DNA from: Echinicola soli
GTDB taxonomy: Bacteria > Bacteroidota > Bacteroidia > Cytophagales > Cyclobacteriaceae
Assembly: GCF_006575665.1 (NCBI RefSeq)
Contig: NZ_CP041253.1
Span: 2,827,001 to 2,891,000, forward strand
Direction of reading: 5' to 3'
DNA length: 64,000 nt
A model generated the notes under the pieces. It ran no database searches, was not told where the DNA came from, and saw nothing but the letters and a program-made list of their open reading frames with translations. Numbering within the stretch: the stretch's first letter is position 1; every line of letters starts with the position of its first letter. A program made the position numbers and the translations under genes. This document shows positions 56,360 through 64,000 of this stretch, piece after piece.

Positions 56360-56839
56360 TTACCTTTCTAAGGTGCTGTCGCTCTTATGGTCAGAAGGAG
56401 TGCTGGAACTGGCGACATCAGGCTTTTTGACACCTTGAGGATTGGCATAGATGCTTTTCGTTTTGTTGTATTTGGAGTTTTCCTACCTCTACTACAAACA
56501 ATTCGCTGCTGATGTGCGAAAAATCATAGGTCTTCTGCTTACCATCTTTGGGTTTTATCGTATCCTCCATGATCAAGTTTCCGATGATATCAAATATCTT
56601 CACAGAGGTATTGTTCTGAACATCATCTTGCAGGATAATCTTGAATTTTTTTGATCCTGTAGACTTTAGGTTGAAGTCTACATCGGGCTTGTTCAGGTTT
56701 TTTGGGAAAAGTAATATTGTTTTTCCGATTTCTTGAGGAAATTTTGGGCATAAAATTCCCTGACCGTACCAGATAATACCAGTAGTGCCGTGGTCAGAAA
56801 AATGATATGTAAAATCTTACTTGGTAAATGTTTTCTCAT
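56360..56839 (-). pseudogene. Decayed gene for a small exported beta-domain protein
   Basis: Read on the minus strand from the ATG at 56839, a signal-like N terminus (MRKHLPSKILHIIFLTTALL, then VLSG) is followed by a loss of frame near the A-rich tract after YAQ. The next frame continues in good coding style: FPQEIGKTILLFPKN, then VKIFDIIGNLIMEDTIKP and FVVEV. A further shift is needed to continue ENSKYNKTKSIYANP and reach a stop at 56360-56362. The body resembles small Bacteroidota sorting-like or DUF3244-like beta domains. Two single-base shifts suggest a pseudogene of about 160 codons, unless they are sequencing errors. Confidence 0.55.
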
Positions 56840-57051
56840 CGGGTCGCAAAATTGCAAAAATCAAACCAGATTTCGAATCAAAATCGGGTTTTTTATTGAA
56901 AATATTCTAAAAAATCTAGTAATTCTAATGAAAGTATTTAAGATTTAACCGTATATGTAGGTAAAAACGCGGATAATAGTTTGTTTTATGCCAATAGTGA
57001 TGCTTTTTCCAATGTGTTAAATCTGGTTAAAATTGTGGACTTTGGGGGCAA

Positions 57052-57879
57052 TTACTCCGATGCGAACAAACTGTTAGGAATTTTGTAGGTTACGATCAGT
57101 TTTTTTGTGTAAAAGCTCAACATGTTTTTCCCGACCGCTATGGCAGGTGATTTAAATGGAGCCTTCACACGCTTTGATTTTCCTGATAAATAATCAGTGA
57201 TGACGAGATTTTCGTCCTCCATATGTAAAAGAAAATTATCATGAAAGGCGAGCTTATGGTTGGTGAGAATGGGTAGAAAGCCTAAATAGTTACTTTGATT
57301 GTCCAACAGGTATATGCCCTTTCCCTTTGCATTAATGAAGACGATATTTTTATGTTCTACAATCTCTTCTACAGTCCATTCTCCATCGGTGATGATCAGG
57401 TTAAGTGGTTGGTCCTGGAGGATGGTATTCCTTTGGTAATCCCATTGGAGAAGATGGTAATTTGTCTCATCAAAAAGCCAAACTTTAAGGTTATTGCCCA
57501 ATGTAGCTGCTCGGATATTCCCAAATGCGGGTGCACTCAGTCTGGTGGAGTAGAGGGGACTCAAAAAACGATCAAGTATTTCAATTCGTTGAAGATCGCG
57601 TGAAAAGGTGAAAATATTGACAGTTTTAGTAGCTTCAAACTGCTGGAGGGTACTTTGATAAGCGGGAGAGTAATAGTTAGTGGAATCAGCAGTAAAGTTG
57701 TATCGGACGGTGATGTTCCCTTTTTGGTCGGAATAGAAGAGGTTGTCTTTGTTGTCAAAATCTACCAATCCAATGGAGGAAAGTGAGTCCGAAAAGATCT
57801 TTTCCCATTTGATTCCTTGTCCTTGGGAAACATGTAAGACCGATAGTGTCAGCAAAAGAAAAATCAACGGGAATTTCAT
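57052..57879 (-). CDS. Hypothetical exported protein, beta-propeller-like
   Basis: The 275-residue product has a signal peptide (PLIFLLLTLSVLHVSQGQ) and repeated short strands such as VDFDNKDNLFYSDQKGN, VWLFDETNYHLLQWD and GIYLLDNQSNYLGFLPI, which look like propeller blades. No specific family was recognised. Its start overlaps the end of the frameshifted lpxH-like gene by 2 bases within ATGA, so the two were one transcription unit. Confidence 0.65.
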   Translation of the reverse strand: MKFPLIFLLLTLSVLHVSQGQGIKWEKIFSDSLSSIGLVDFDNKDNLFYSDQKGNITVRYNFTADSTNYYSPAYQSTLQQFEATKTVNIFTFSRDLQRIEILDRFLSPLYSTRLSAPAFGNIRAATLGNNLKVWLFDETNYHLLQWDYQRNTILQDQPLNLIITDGEWTVEEIVEHKNIVFINAKGKGIYLLDNQSNYLGFLPILTNHKLAFHDNFLLHMEDENLVITDYLSGKSKRVKAPFKSPAIAVGKNMLSFYTKKLIVTYKIPNSLFASE

Positions 57880-58641
57880 TTTTCAAAAACTGATAGTACA
57901 AATTTTTCTCCATCAAATACTCCATAGGTGTATTGGCTTACCCATTCACCGAGGTTAAAGTACATTGAATGCTCACCGACTTCCAATGAGAGTGGGAGGT
58001 GTCGATGCCCGAACACGTAGTAGTCAAAATGCATCTTTTTTTCCACATCCTTGCAATATTGCCATAGCCACTCATCATCCCCCTTGAAGGTGTCCTCATT
58101 TTTGGCTTGATTGCTGATACGGCTGCTTCCAGACCACTTTTTAGCGATTTTGACACCAATGTCAGGGTGAAGCCATTTAAAGAGCCCTTGGCAAAATTTA
58201 TTGGTAAATACTTTCTTGAGGAGTTTTGTAGTGTTTATCTCCTGGGCCTAGGCCGTCTCCATGTCCTACCAGTATCTTTTTATGGTTGATTTCCAGTGTG
58301 ATGGGATTGTGGTAGACAGGGATGTCCAGTTCTTTGGTAAAATAATCCTTCATCCAGAGGTCGTGGTTGCCTGTGAAGAAAATCACTGGAATGCCCTTTT
58401 CCCTGAGCTGTGCAATTTTGCTGATAAACTTGATAAAGCCTTTCGGGATAACTGTTTCATATTCAAACCAAAAGTCAAATATATCCCCCACCAAAAAGAT
58501 TGCAGCAGCTTCATCCTCAATTTGGCTAAGCCAGCGGATGATCCTTTCTTCTCTTATTTTACTGGTTTGCAGGTCAGGTGCCCCAAGATGAAAATCAGAA
58601 GCGAAAAATACCTTTCTATGGGATGTTAAGTGAATGTTCAT
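57876..58641 (-). pseudogene. lpxH: UDP-2,3-diacylglucosamine diphosphatase-like gene with a frameshift
   Basis: The first part (from the ATG at 58641) carries SDFHLGAPD, LVGDIFDFWFEYE, FFTGNHDLWMKD and VGHGDGLGPGDKHYK, the metal-binding motifs of LpxH-like enzymes, then stops at 58198. If one A is dropped from the A4 tract (58224-58227, T on the plus strand), the frame continues LLKKVFTNKFCQGLFKWLHP and on through YYVFGHRHLPL (the last metal-binding motif) to a stop at 57876-57878. The intact product would have about 254 residues, normal for the family. The enzyme cleaves UDP-diacylglucosamine in lipid A synthesis. The break is either a real inactivation or a sequencing error. Confidence 0.8.
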
Positions 58642-58824
58642 GAATTTCTTAAGGCGTTCCAAAGGGATGTGCTGATGTTAAACTTGTTTTGCAATTCCTA
58701 AACCAGCTATGGTAATCCTATTGGTTGTTTGGTTGAAAACAGATGATTTATCAAAATTAACAATCTTTTGAGATAAGCAAAACGAAGGGAGAAAAGGTGG
58801 TGTTGTTTGATGGACGATAAATAT

Positions 58825-58861
58825 AAAAGGCTTCCCTCCAGTTTTGGGGGAGAAGCCTTTT
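58825..58861 (-). terminator. Terminator of ftsH
   Basis: AAAAGGCTTC and GAAGCCTTTT form the stem base with a partly paired upper part (CCTCC with GGGGG), 25 bases past the ftsH stop. Confidence 0.75.
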
Positions 58862-58886
58862 GTGTAAGCGGAGATTTTTATGGATA

Positions 58887-60947
58887 CTAGTCCTTTTTCT
58901 CACTGAGGCTTTCCTCTACATCAGAGGAGTCATCTCCGGAGACCTTGGATGAGTCGTCTGCAGTGTTTTCTGCCTTACTGTCATCTGTCTTATCAGTCTT
59001 TTTAGTAAAGGCTTCATAAGTAGTTTCCTTATCAAAAGGACGCTTACCGATGAGGTTTTCCAAGTCGGACTGGAAAATGATCTCTTTTTCAAGTAATTCC
59101 TGTGCTAGTTTTTCCAGTTCTGGCTTTCGCTGGTTGAGAAGTTGCTTGGTTCTATCATAGGCGGCAGTAATGAGTTTTCTTACCTCTTCGTCTATGGTCT
59201 CAGCGGTAGCTTCAGAATATGGCTTATCAAACTTGTATTCGCTTCCTTTGCTGTCATAGAAAGACACATTTCCGATTTTGTCGTTCATGCCGTAAATGGA
59301 AACGATACTATAGGCCATTTTTGTCACTCTCTCCAAGTCGCTAAGTGCCCCGGTGGATATTTTACTAAATATGATTTCTTCAGCTGCACGGCCACCAAGT
59401 GTCATGCACATTTCGTCGATCAACTGCTCTGTTTGGTAGAGGAATTGTTCTTTTGGAAGGTATTGGGCGTAGCCTAGGGCTGCGATTCCTCTCGGTACGA
59501 TGCTCACCTTTACCAATGGGTCTGCGTGCTCTAGGAACCATCCGGCTACGGCATGGCCCGCTTCGTGGTAAGCCACGATTTTCTTTTCCTCTGGGGATAT
59601 GATTTTGTTTTTCTTTTCAAGACCTCCGATGACACGGTCCACGGCATCCTGGAAGTCTTCCATATCCACTGCTGCTTTGTTTCTACGGGCAGCGATCAGT
59701 GCTGCCTCATTACATACATTGGCTATTTCAGCTCCCGCAAAACCTGGTGTTTGGGCCGCCAGCTTTTTGGGATCAATGTCCGAATTGGTCTTGATAGGGG
59801 CCAAGTGGACCTTGAAAATGGCTTCTCTCCCTACTATGTCCGGTTTGTCAATGCTGATCTGACGATCAAATCGTCCAGGTCTAAGTAATGCACTGTCCAG
59901 TACATCGGGACGGTTAGTGGCTGCCAAAACAATGACACCGGTATCGGTACCGAATCCATCCATTTCTACCAAAAGGGAGTTCAGGGTGTTTTCACGTTCG
60001 TCATTGGAACCTGGCATTTGGCCTTTTCCACGTGATCGGCCGATGGCATCGATTTCATCGATAAAGATGATACAAGGTGCTTTTTCTTTGGCTTGCTTAA
60101 AGAGGTCACGGACCCTTGCTGCTCCTACGCCTACGAACATTTCTACGAAATCAGAACCTGATAATGTGAAGAATGGAACGCCTGCTTCACCGGCTACGGC
60201 TTTTGCCAAGAGGGTCTTACCGGTACCGGGAGGGCCTACTAAAAGGGCTCCCTTGGGGATCTTACCACCTAACTTGGTGAACTTGGATGGGTTTTTCAGA
60301 AATTCCACGATTTCCTGTACTTCCTCTTTGGCCTCATCCAAGCCTGCCACATTGCCAAAGGTGATTTTAACCTTGTTTTCAGCGTCAAATAGCTGGGCCT
60401 TGGATTTTCCAACGTTGAAAATCTGACCGCCTGGTCCACTCGGGCCAGCCATTCTTCTCATCATGATCCAGAAGAGGAAGAACACCAGCAGCAAGAACCC
60501 AAAACTGCCAAACCAATTGCCCCAGCTTTCTTCAGCGTGGGCCTCATAGCCGATTTGATCCTCTTCCGGAAGCTTGGCTTCCAGTGCCTCAAATTTCTCG
60601 ATAAACTTGTCCACAGACGGTACCGTTACCTTGTAATGCGGTCCCGTGGGATTGAAGAAAGGATTTTGGGATTCCAGTTCGTCCTTGTATCGTTGGTTTT
60701 GTAATGCTCCTTCTTTGAGGGTGACCTCCACATAGTTTTGATTGTAGATCACCTCTACTTTTTTAACATCGTTACTAAGTACCATCTCCTCAAACCTCAT
60801 CTGCGTGGTTTCGATCATGGCACTGCGCTGGTTAAACCAGGTAATGCCGATCAGCACAATGACCGCAGTGACAATCAGCCACAGTTGGAAATTGGGTTTT
60901 TGGGGAGGTTTGGGAATGAACTTTTTATTTTTGTTTTTATCACTCAT
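58887..60947 (-). CDS. ftsH: ATP-dependent zinc metalloprotease FtsH
   Basis: The 686-residue inner-membrane protease degrades misfolded membrane and short-lived regulatory proteins. It has two membrane segments (about 20-40 and 148-165), an AAA+ domain with Walker A GPPGTGKT (about 237), Walker [10 protein letters not shown] and the second region of homology ([20 protein letters not shown]), then the zinc site HEAGH (about 460). The C-terminal tail is Ser/Asp-rich. rsfS lies 63 bp upstream on the same strand, so they form an operon. Confidence 0.97.
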   Translation of the reverse strand: MSDKNKNKKFIPKPPQKPNFQLWLIVTAVIVLIGITWFNQRSAMIETTQMRFEEMVLSNDVKKVEVIYNQNYVEVTLKEGALQNQRYKDELESQNPFFNPTGPHYKVTVPSVDKFIEKFEALEAKLPEEDQIGYEAHAEESWGNWFGSFGFLLLVFFLFWIMMRRMAGPSGPGGQIFNVGKSKAQLFDAENKVKITFGNVAGLDEAKEEVQEIVEFLKNPSKFTKLGGKIPKGALLVGPPGTGKTLLAKAVAGEAGVPFFTLSGSDFVEMFVGVGAARVRDLFKQAKEKAPCIIFIDEIDAIGRSRGKGQMPGSNDERENTLNSLLVEMDGFGTDTGVIVLAATNRPDVLDSALLRPGRFDRQISIDKPDIVGREAIFKVHLAPIKTNSDIDPKKLAAQTPGFAGAEIANVCNEAALIAARRNKAAVDMEDFQDAVDRVIGGLEKKNKIISPEEKKIVAYHEAGHAVAGWFLEHADPLVKVSIVPRGIAALGYAQYLPKEQFLYQTEQLIDEMCMTLGGRAAEEIIFSKISTGALSDLERVTKMAYSIVSIYGMNDKIGNVSFYDSKGSEYKFDKPYSEATAETIDEEVRKLITAAYDRTKQLLNQRKPELEKLAQELLEKEIIFQSDLENLIGKRPFDKETTYEAFTKKTDKTDDSKAENTADDSSKVSGDDSSDVEESLSEKKD

Positions 60948-61010
60948 CGTTTAATAATTAATTCAATGACTTTAGGTACAACGAATTGAAAAAATGAAAG
61001 TTTACGAGAC

Positions 61011-61358
61011 TTAATTTATTTCGGTGATTTTAGCATCACCCCATAGTTCTTCAAGTCCGTAAAAATCTCTTTTATCATTTAAGAAAATATGTGCTACCAC
61101 GTCAATAAAGTCTACCAAGACCCATTGATTGGTGCTTTTTCCTTCATTTCTCCACGGTTTTTCTTTATGGGATTTGTAAACTTCTTCTTCTACGGCATCA
61201 GAGATTGCCTCGATCTGTTTGTCAGATGAGCCAGAACAAATCACAAAAAAATCAGAAACAGAATTATTAATTTCCCGCAAATCCATCACCACAATATCGG
61301 AAGCTTTTTTATCTTCCATTCCTTTTACGATTATTTTACTCAGCTCTTCTGCTGTCAT
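61011..61358 (-). CDS. rsfS: Ribosome silencing factor RsfS
   Basis: The 115-residue protein matches the RsfS/Iojap family: KASDIVVMDLREINNSVSDF, VICSGSSDKQIEAISDAV, WVLVDFIDVVAHIF and YGLEELWGDAKI. It binds uL14 and keeps ribosomal subunits apart in starved cells. It precedes ftsH and is divergent to birA. Confidence 0.95.
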   Translation of the reverse strand: MTAEELSKIIVKGMEDKKASDIVVMDLREINNSVSDFFVICSGSSDKQIEAISDAVEEEVYKSHKEKPWRNEGKSTNQWVLVDFIDVVAHIFLNDKRDFYGLEELWGDAKITEIN

Positions 61359-61446
61359 ACTTTTTGTTTGTAATTTTACTTTTCATTTAAGCGTTACAAT
61401 AAAAGGTTAAATATCCTTATTGTAAGACAAAATAACTAATTATTTT

Positions 61447-62205
61447 ATGCATAAAATCCTTGCCAATACTGTTTTTCTCGGTAAAGATATCATTTACATG
61501 ACAGAGTGTCATTCTACCAATGAAATTGCAGCCGATATGATCAAAGAGGGCACCGCTAAAGAAGGCAGCATTATCCTTACCGATAACCAAACCAAAGGCA
61601 GAGGACAAAGGGGAAACAGATGGTATAGTGAGCCAGGCAAAAACCTGACTTTTTCACTGGTCTTGGCACCTGTATTTTTGTCAGCATCGGCCCAGTTTGA
61701 TTTGAACAGGTTGGTTTCAAATGCCGTCAAAGATGCCTTGATCAAGTATACAGAAGGAATAAAGGTGAAATGGCCCAATGATATAGTCCATGTAGGTCAT
61801 GGCAAGCTTGGAGGCATCCTGATAGAAAACAGCCTGACACAGTCTCGCATTCAAACCTCGGTGGTCGGAATCGGTCTGAACCTGAACCAGCTGGATTTTG
61901 CTTTTCCTGGACCAACCTCCTTAGCCGTTTTGTCAGGTCGTCAGGTAGATAAATGGGACTTACTGAATGATGTCCTTGTGGAGATAGAAAAACGCTATAT
62001 CCAGGTAAAGAAAGGAGAAGTTGATAGGTTGAGAGAAGATTATTGGCAGGATCTCTACCGCCGTGAAGAATGGGCCGCCTACGAGGATGATGGAGGTATT
62101 TATGAAGGAATGATTACCGGAATTACAACAGAAGGGAAGTTGATCATCAAGAAAAGGGGCGGAAATGAAAACCAATATGCATTTAAGGAGGTTAAATTTC
62201 TGTAA
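61447..62205 (+). CDS. birA: Biotin--[acetyl-CoA-carboxylase] ligase
   Basis: The 252-residue enzyme attaches biotin to the carboxyl carrier protein through biotinyl-AMP. TECHSTNEIA (about 19), the nucleotide-binding loop GRGQRGNRWYS (about 56) and the KWPNDIVHVGHGKLGGILIE motif (about 107) are typical. It has no N-terminal helix-turn-helix, so it is the catalytic-only form without the repressor role seen in Escherichia coli. A C-terminal SH3-like domain is present (GGIYEGMITGITTEGKLII). Confidence 0.94.
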   Translation: MHKILANTVFLGKDIIYMTECHSTNEIAADMIKEGTAKEGSIILTDNQTKGRGQRGNRWYSEPGKNLTFSLVLAPVFLSASAQFDLNRLVSNAVKDALIKYTEGIKVKWPNDIVHVGHGKLGGILIENSLTQSRIQTSVVGIGLNLNQLDFAFPGPTSLAVLSGRQVDKWDLLNDVLVEIEKRYIQVKKGEVDRLREDYWQDLYRREEWAAYEDDGGIYEGMITGITTEGKLIIKKRGGNENQYAFKEVKFL

Positions 62206-62240
62206 GCGAGGTAATATTTCATAATGTCTACAGGATTGAG

Positions 62241-62248
62241 TAAATTTG
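62241..62248 (+). promoter_or_regulatory. -7 promoter box of ahcY (TAAATTTG)
   Basis: Exact match to TAnnTTTG, 33 bp upstream of the ahcY ATG. A -33 element is less clear. Confidence 0.5.
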
Positions 62249-62281
62249 TGAGCTGAAAATTTTGATAAAAATCATAACTAC

Positions 62282-63598
62282 ATGTCAGAAACTAAATCAA
62301 AGTACGTCAAGTATAAAGTAAAAGATATTTCTTTGGCCGATTGGGGACGCAAAGAAATCAGATTGGCTGAAGCAGAGATGCCAGGTTTGATGGCATTGAG
62401 AGCCGAATATGGAGCATCCAAGCCTCTGCAAGGTGCCAGAATAGCAGGATGTCTCCATATGACCATCCAGACTGCGGTATTGATAGAGACATTGGTGGAA
62501 CTTGGGGCTGAGGTGACTTGGTCTTCCTGTAATATTTTCTCCACGCAGGACCATGCCGCTGCGGCTATTGCTGCTGCTGGCATCCCCGTATATGCTTGGA
62601 AGGGAATGAACGAAGAGGAATTTGATTGGTGCATCGAGCAAACTTTATTCTTTGGAGAGGACAAGCAGCCGTTGAACATGATCCTGGATGACGGCGGGGA
62701 TTTGACCAATATGGTATTGGACAAGTATCCTGAATTGGTCCAAGGAATCAAAGGAGTGTCTGAAGAAACCACAACCGGTGTGCACAGACTTTATGAGCGG
62801 ATGAAAAACGGTACCCTTCCAATGCCGGCTATTAACGTTAACGATTCGGTGACCAAATCCAAGTTTGACAACAAATACGGCTGTAAGGAATCCTTGGTGG
62901 ATGCCATCAGAAGAGCTACCGATGTGATGCTTGCTGGAAAAGTAGCTGTAGTGGCTGGATATGGTGACGTAGGAAAAGGTTCTGCGGCTTCATTGAGAGG
63001 AGCAGGTGCCAGGGTGATTGTATCGGAAATAGATCCTATCTGTGCTTTGCAAGCGTCTATGGACGGTTTTGAAGTGAAGAAAATGATAAATGCTGCTGCT
63101 GAAGCAGACATCGTGGTGACGGCTACTGGTAATAAGGACATCATCACGGGGGAACATTTTAAAGTAATGAAGGACAAAACCATCGTTTGTAACATTGGAC
63201 ACTTTGACAATGAGATAGACGTGGCTTGGCTAAACGAAAACTTCGGTGACACCAAAGACGAAATCAAGCCTCAGGTGGACCTTTATAATGTCAATGGCAA
63301 TGACATCATCCTATTGGCAGAAGGAAGACTTGTGAACTTGGGCTGTGCCACTGGGCACCCGTCTTTTGTAATGTCCAATTCATTTACGAATCAGACCTTG
63401 GCACAAATGGAACTTTGGAGTAATACCGATCAGTATGGGAACAAAGTATATGTGCTTCCCAAGCACCTTGACGAAAAGGTGGCGGCCTTGCACCTAGCTA
63501 AACTTAGCGTGGAACTGGATGAACTTACAGAGGACCAGGCTAAATACATTGGTGTGGAAGTAGCCGGGCCATATAAGCCTGATTATTACCGATATTAA
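62282..63598 (+). CDS. ahcY: Adenosylhomocysteinase
   Basis: The 438-residue enzyme splits S-adenosylhomocysteine into adenosine and homocysteine, recycling the product of methylation. It has the substrate-domain motif [16 protein letters not shown] (about 81), the NAD-binding loop [20 protein letters not shown] (about 223), [11 protein letters not shown] and the C-terminal YKPDYYRY that closes over NAD of the neighbouring subunit. It is expressed alone, from its own promoter, and ends with a terminator. Confidence 0.97.
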   Translation: MSETKSKYVKYKVKDISLADWGRKEIRLAEAEMPGLMALRAEYGASKPLQGARIAGCLHMTIQTAVLIETLVELGAEVTWSSCNIFSTQDHAAAAIAAAGIPVYAWKGMNEEEFDWCIEQTLFFGEDKQPLNMILDDGGDLTNMVLDKYPELVQGIKGVSEETTTGVHRLYERMKNGTLPMPAINVNDSVTKSKFDNKYGCKESLVDAIRRATDVMLAGKVAVVAGYGDVGKGSAASLRGAGARVIVSEIDPICALQASMDGFEVKKMINAAAEADIVVTATGNKDIITGEHFKVMKDKTIVCNIGHFDNEIDVAWLNENFGDTKDEIKPQVDLYNVNGNDIILLAEGRLVNLGCATGHPSFVMSNSFTNQTLAQMELWSNTDQYGNKVYVLPKHLDEKVAALHLAKLSVELDELTEDQAKYIGVEVAGPYKPDYYRY

Positions 63599-63618
63599 TC
63601 TGACAAATACATAAACGT

Positions 63619-63648
63619 TAAAAAGGCCACTTTCGAGTGGCTTTTTTT
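63619..63648 (+). terminator. Terminator of ahcY
   Basis: GCCAC pairs with GTGGC, flanked by AAAA on the left and a long T run on the right, around TTTCGA. Confidence 0.8.
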
Positions 63649-63674
63649 ATGCCGAAGGGTTCCTTCGTTATTAT

Positions 63675-64000
63675 GGACCAAGCAATATTTCTGGGGGATG
63701 AGAGATTTCCAGATGGCTATGGTAAGCATATTTCTCTTTAATTTAGCAATAGGAATGTGTACCCTATTAACCTGAATTCGATTAAAAATCAGTATAAATC
63801 CGTCATATGAATGCAGAGCAACGGAGTGAAGCAATCTCGTTTTCTTAATATGGGATTGCCACGTTCCCGATAGCTCGGGACAGGCTATACTTCCTCGCTA
63901 TGACGGTATTTTAAATTGAGCTCAGATTATTATAAAAAATCAGCGTAAATCTTATTTATCTGCATCATCTGCGGCTATCGGAACCAACCCTAATCCCCCA
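63675..64000 (+). repeat. Repeat family A, copy 4, split by family B and cut by the window end
   Basis: The first module (GGACCAAGCAATATTTCTG to TTTAGCAATAGGAATGTG) ends about 63760. A family B copy occupies 63766-63929. The second family A module (ATCAGCGTAAATCTTATT...TAATCCCCCA) runs from about 63932 to the window end. Confidence 0.78.
63766..63929. repeat. Repeat family B, copy 3
   Basis: Starts TATTAACCTGAATTCGA and ends TTTTAAATTGAGCTCAGATTA, imperfectly inverted to each other. The interior includes CCGTCATATGAATGCAG, CCCGATAGCTCGGGACAGGC and TTCCTCGCTATGACGG, as in copy 2. Confidence 0.7.

Noticed and set aside
57938..58159. 73-residue minus-strand frame in the lpxH-like gene
   Set aside because: It is an out-of-frame reading of the second half of the frameshifted lpxH-like gene, whose true frame keeps the GHRH motif.
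63595..63834. Minus-strand frame after ahcY
   Set aside because: It lies within the ahcY terminator and family A/B repeats, and similar frames appear in other repeat copies. It is a by-product of the repeats.

Overview
The window looks like chromosome from a marine-type Bacteroidota bacterium of the Cytophagales (Cyclobacteriaceae, Echinicola-like). The support is two SusC/SusD pairs, an ECF sigma/FecR pair, K-rich YidC and typical Bacteroidota housekeeping proteins, TAnnTTTG-type promoter boxes, little Shine-Dalgarno signal, and lipoproteins with a Cys after a short hydrophobic leader. The genus is an inference from protein style, not from a database search.

Layout. 1-7.0 kb: housekeeping genes (yidC, pyrG, a 47-residue basic protein, a degenerate YrdC/Sua5-like protein overlapping a tRNA nucleotidyltransferase, a TPR protein). 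7.5-13.3 kb: an S41 lipoprotein peptidase, a WecA/TagO-type transferase, dinB, two GNAT acetyltransferases and tRNA-Leu(GAG). 13.6-21.9 kb: a block of six minus-strand membrane or exported proteins facing a divergent membrane-bound TPR/LuxR regulator and a zinc-ribbon membrane protein. 22.3-36.5 kb: a glycan-utilisation locus with GH3, ECF sigma, FecR anti-sigma, SusC with an STN signalling domain, SusD, GH20 and GH92, a set suited to N-glycan-like substrates with GlcNAc and mannose. 36.7-39.5 kb: a small ISL3-like element with an 8-bp target duplication, then six bases further an intact IS66 element with its own perfect 8-bp duplication. 39.75-44.6 kb: a 34-bp perfect palindrome resembling a doubled LacI-type operator, then a second SusC/SusD pair without enzymes. 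44.7-52 kb: an outer-membrane protein, VapBC, rnhB, a GH63-like glucosidase, a glycosyltransferase and a metallophosphoesterase. 52.2-55 kb: an NtrY/NtrC-like two-component pair. 55.2-63.6 kb: a SlyD-like isomerase, a decayed gene, a frameshifted lpxH-like gene, ftsH, rsfS, birA and ahcY.

The most unusual content is between genes. Three copies of a 164-190 bp element (family C) have ends TACTGGCGTCCGA and apparent 9-bp target duplications, which fits a non-autonomous transposable element (MITE). Two copies of a roughly 400-bp element (family D) have ISL3-like ends starting GGTTCT. Two further intergenic repeat families (A, about 182 bp; B, with ends like TTAACCTGAGTT) are inserted in and around each other, giving a record of nested insertions. 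Two genes appear broken by single-base shifts (56.4-56.8 kb and 57.9-58.6 kb). No CRISPR array, prophage or rRNA operon was seen.
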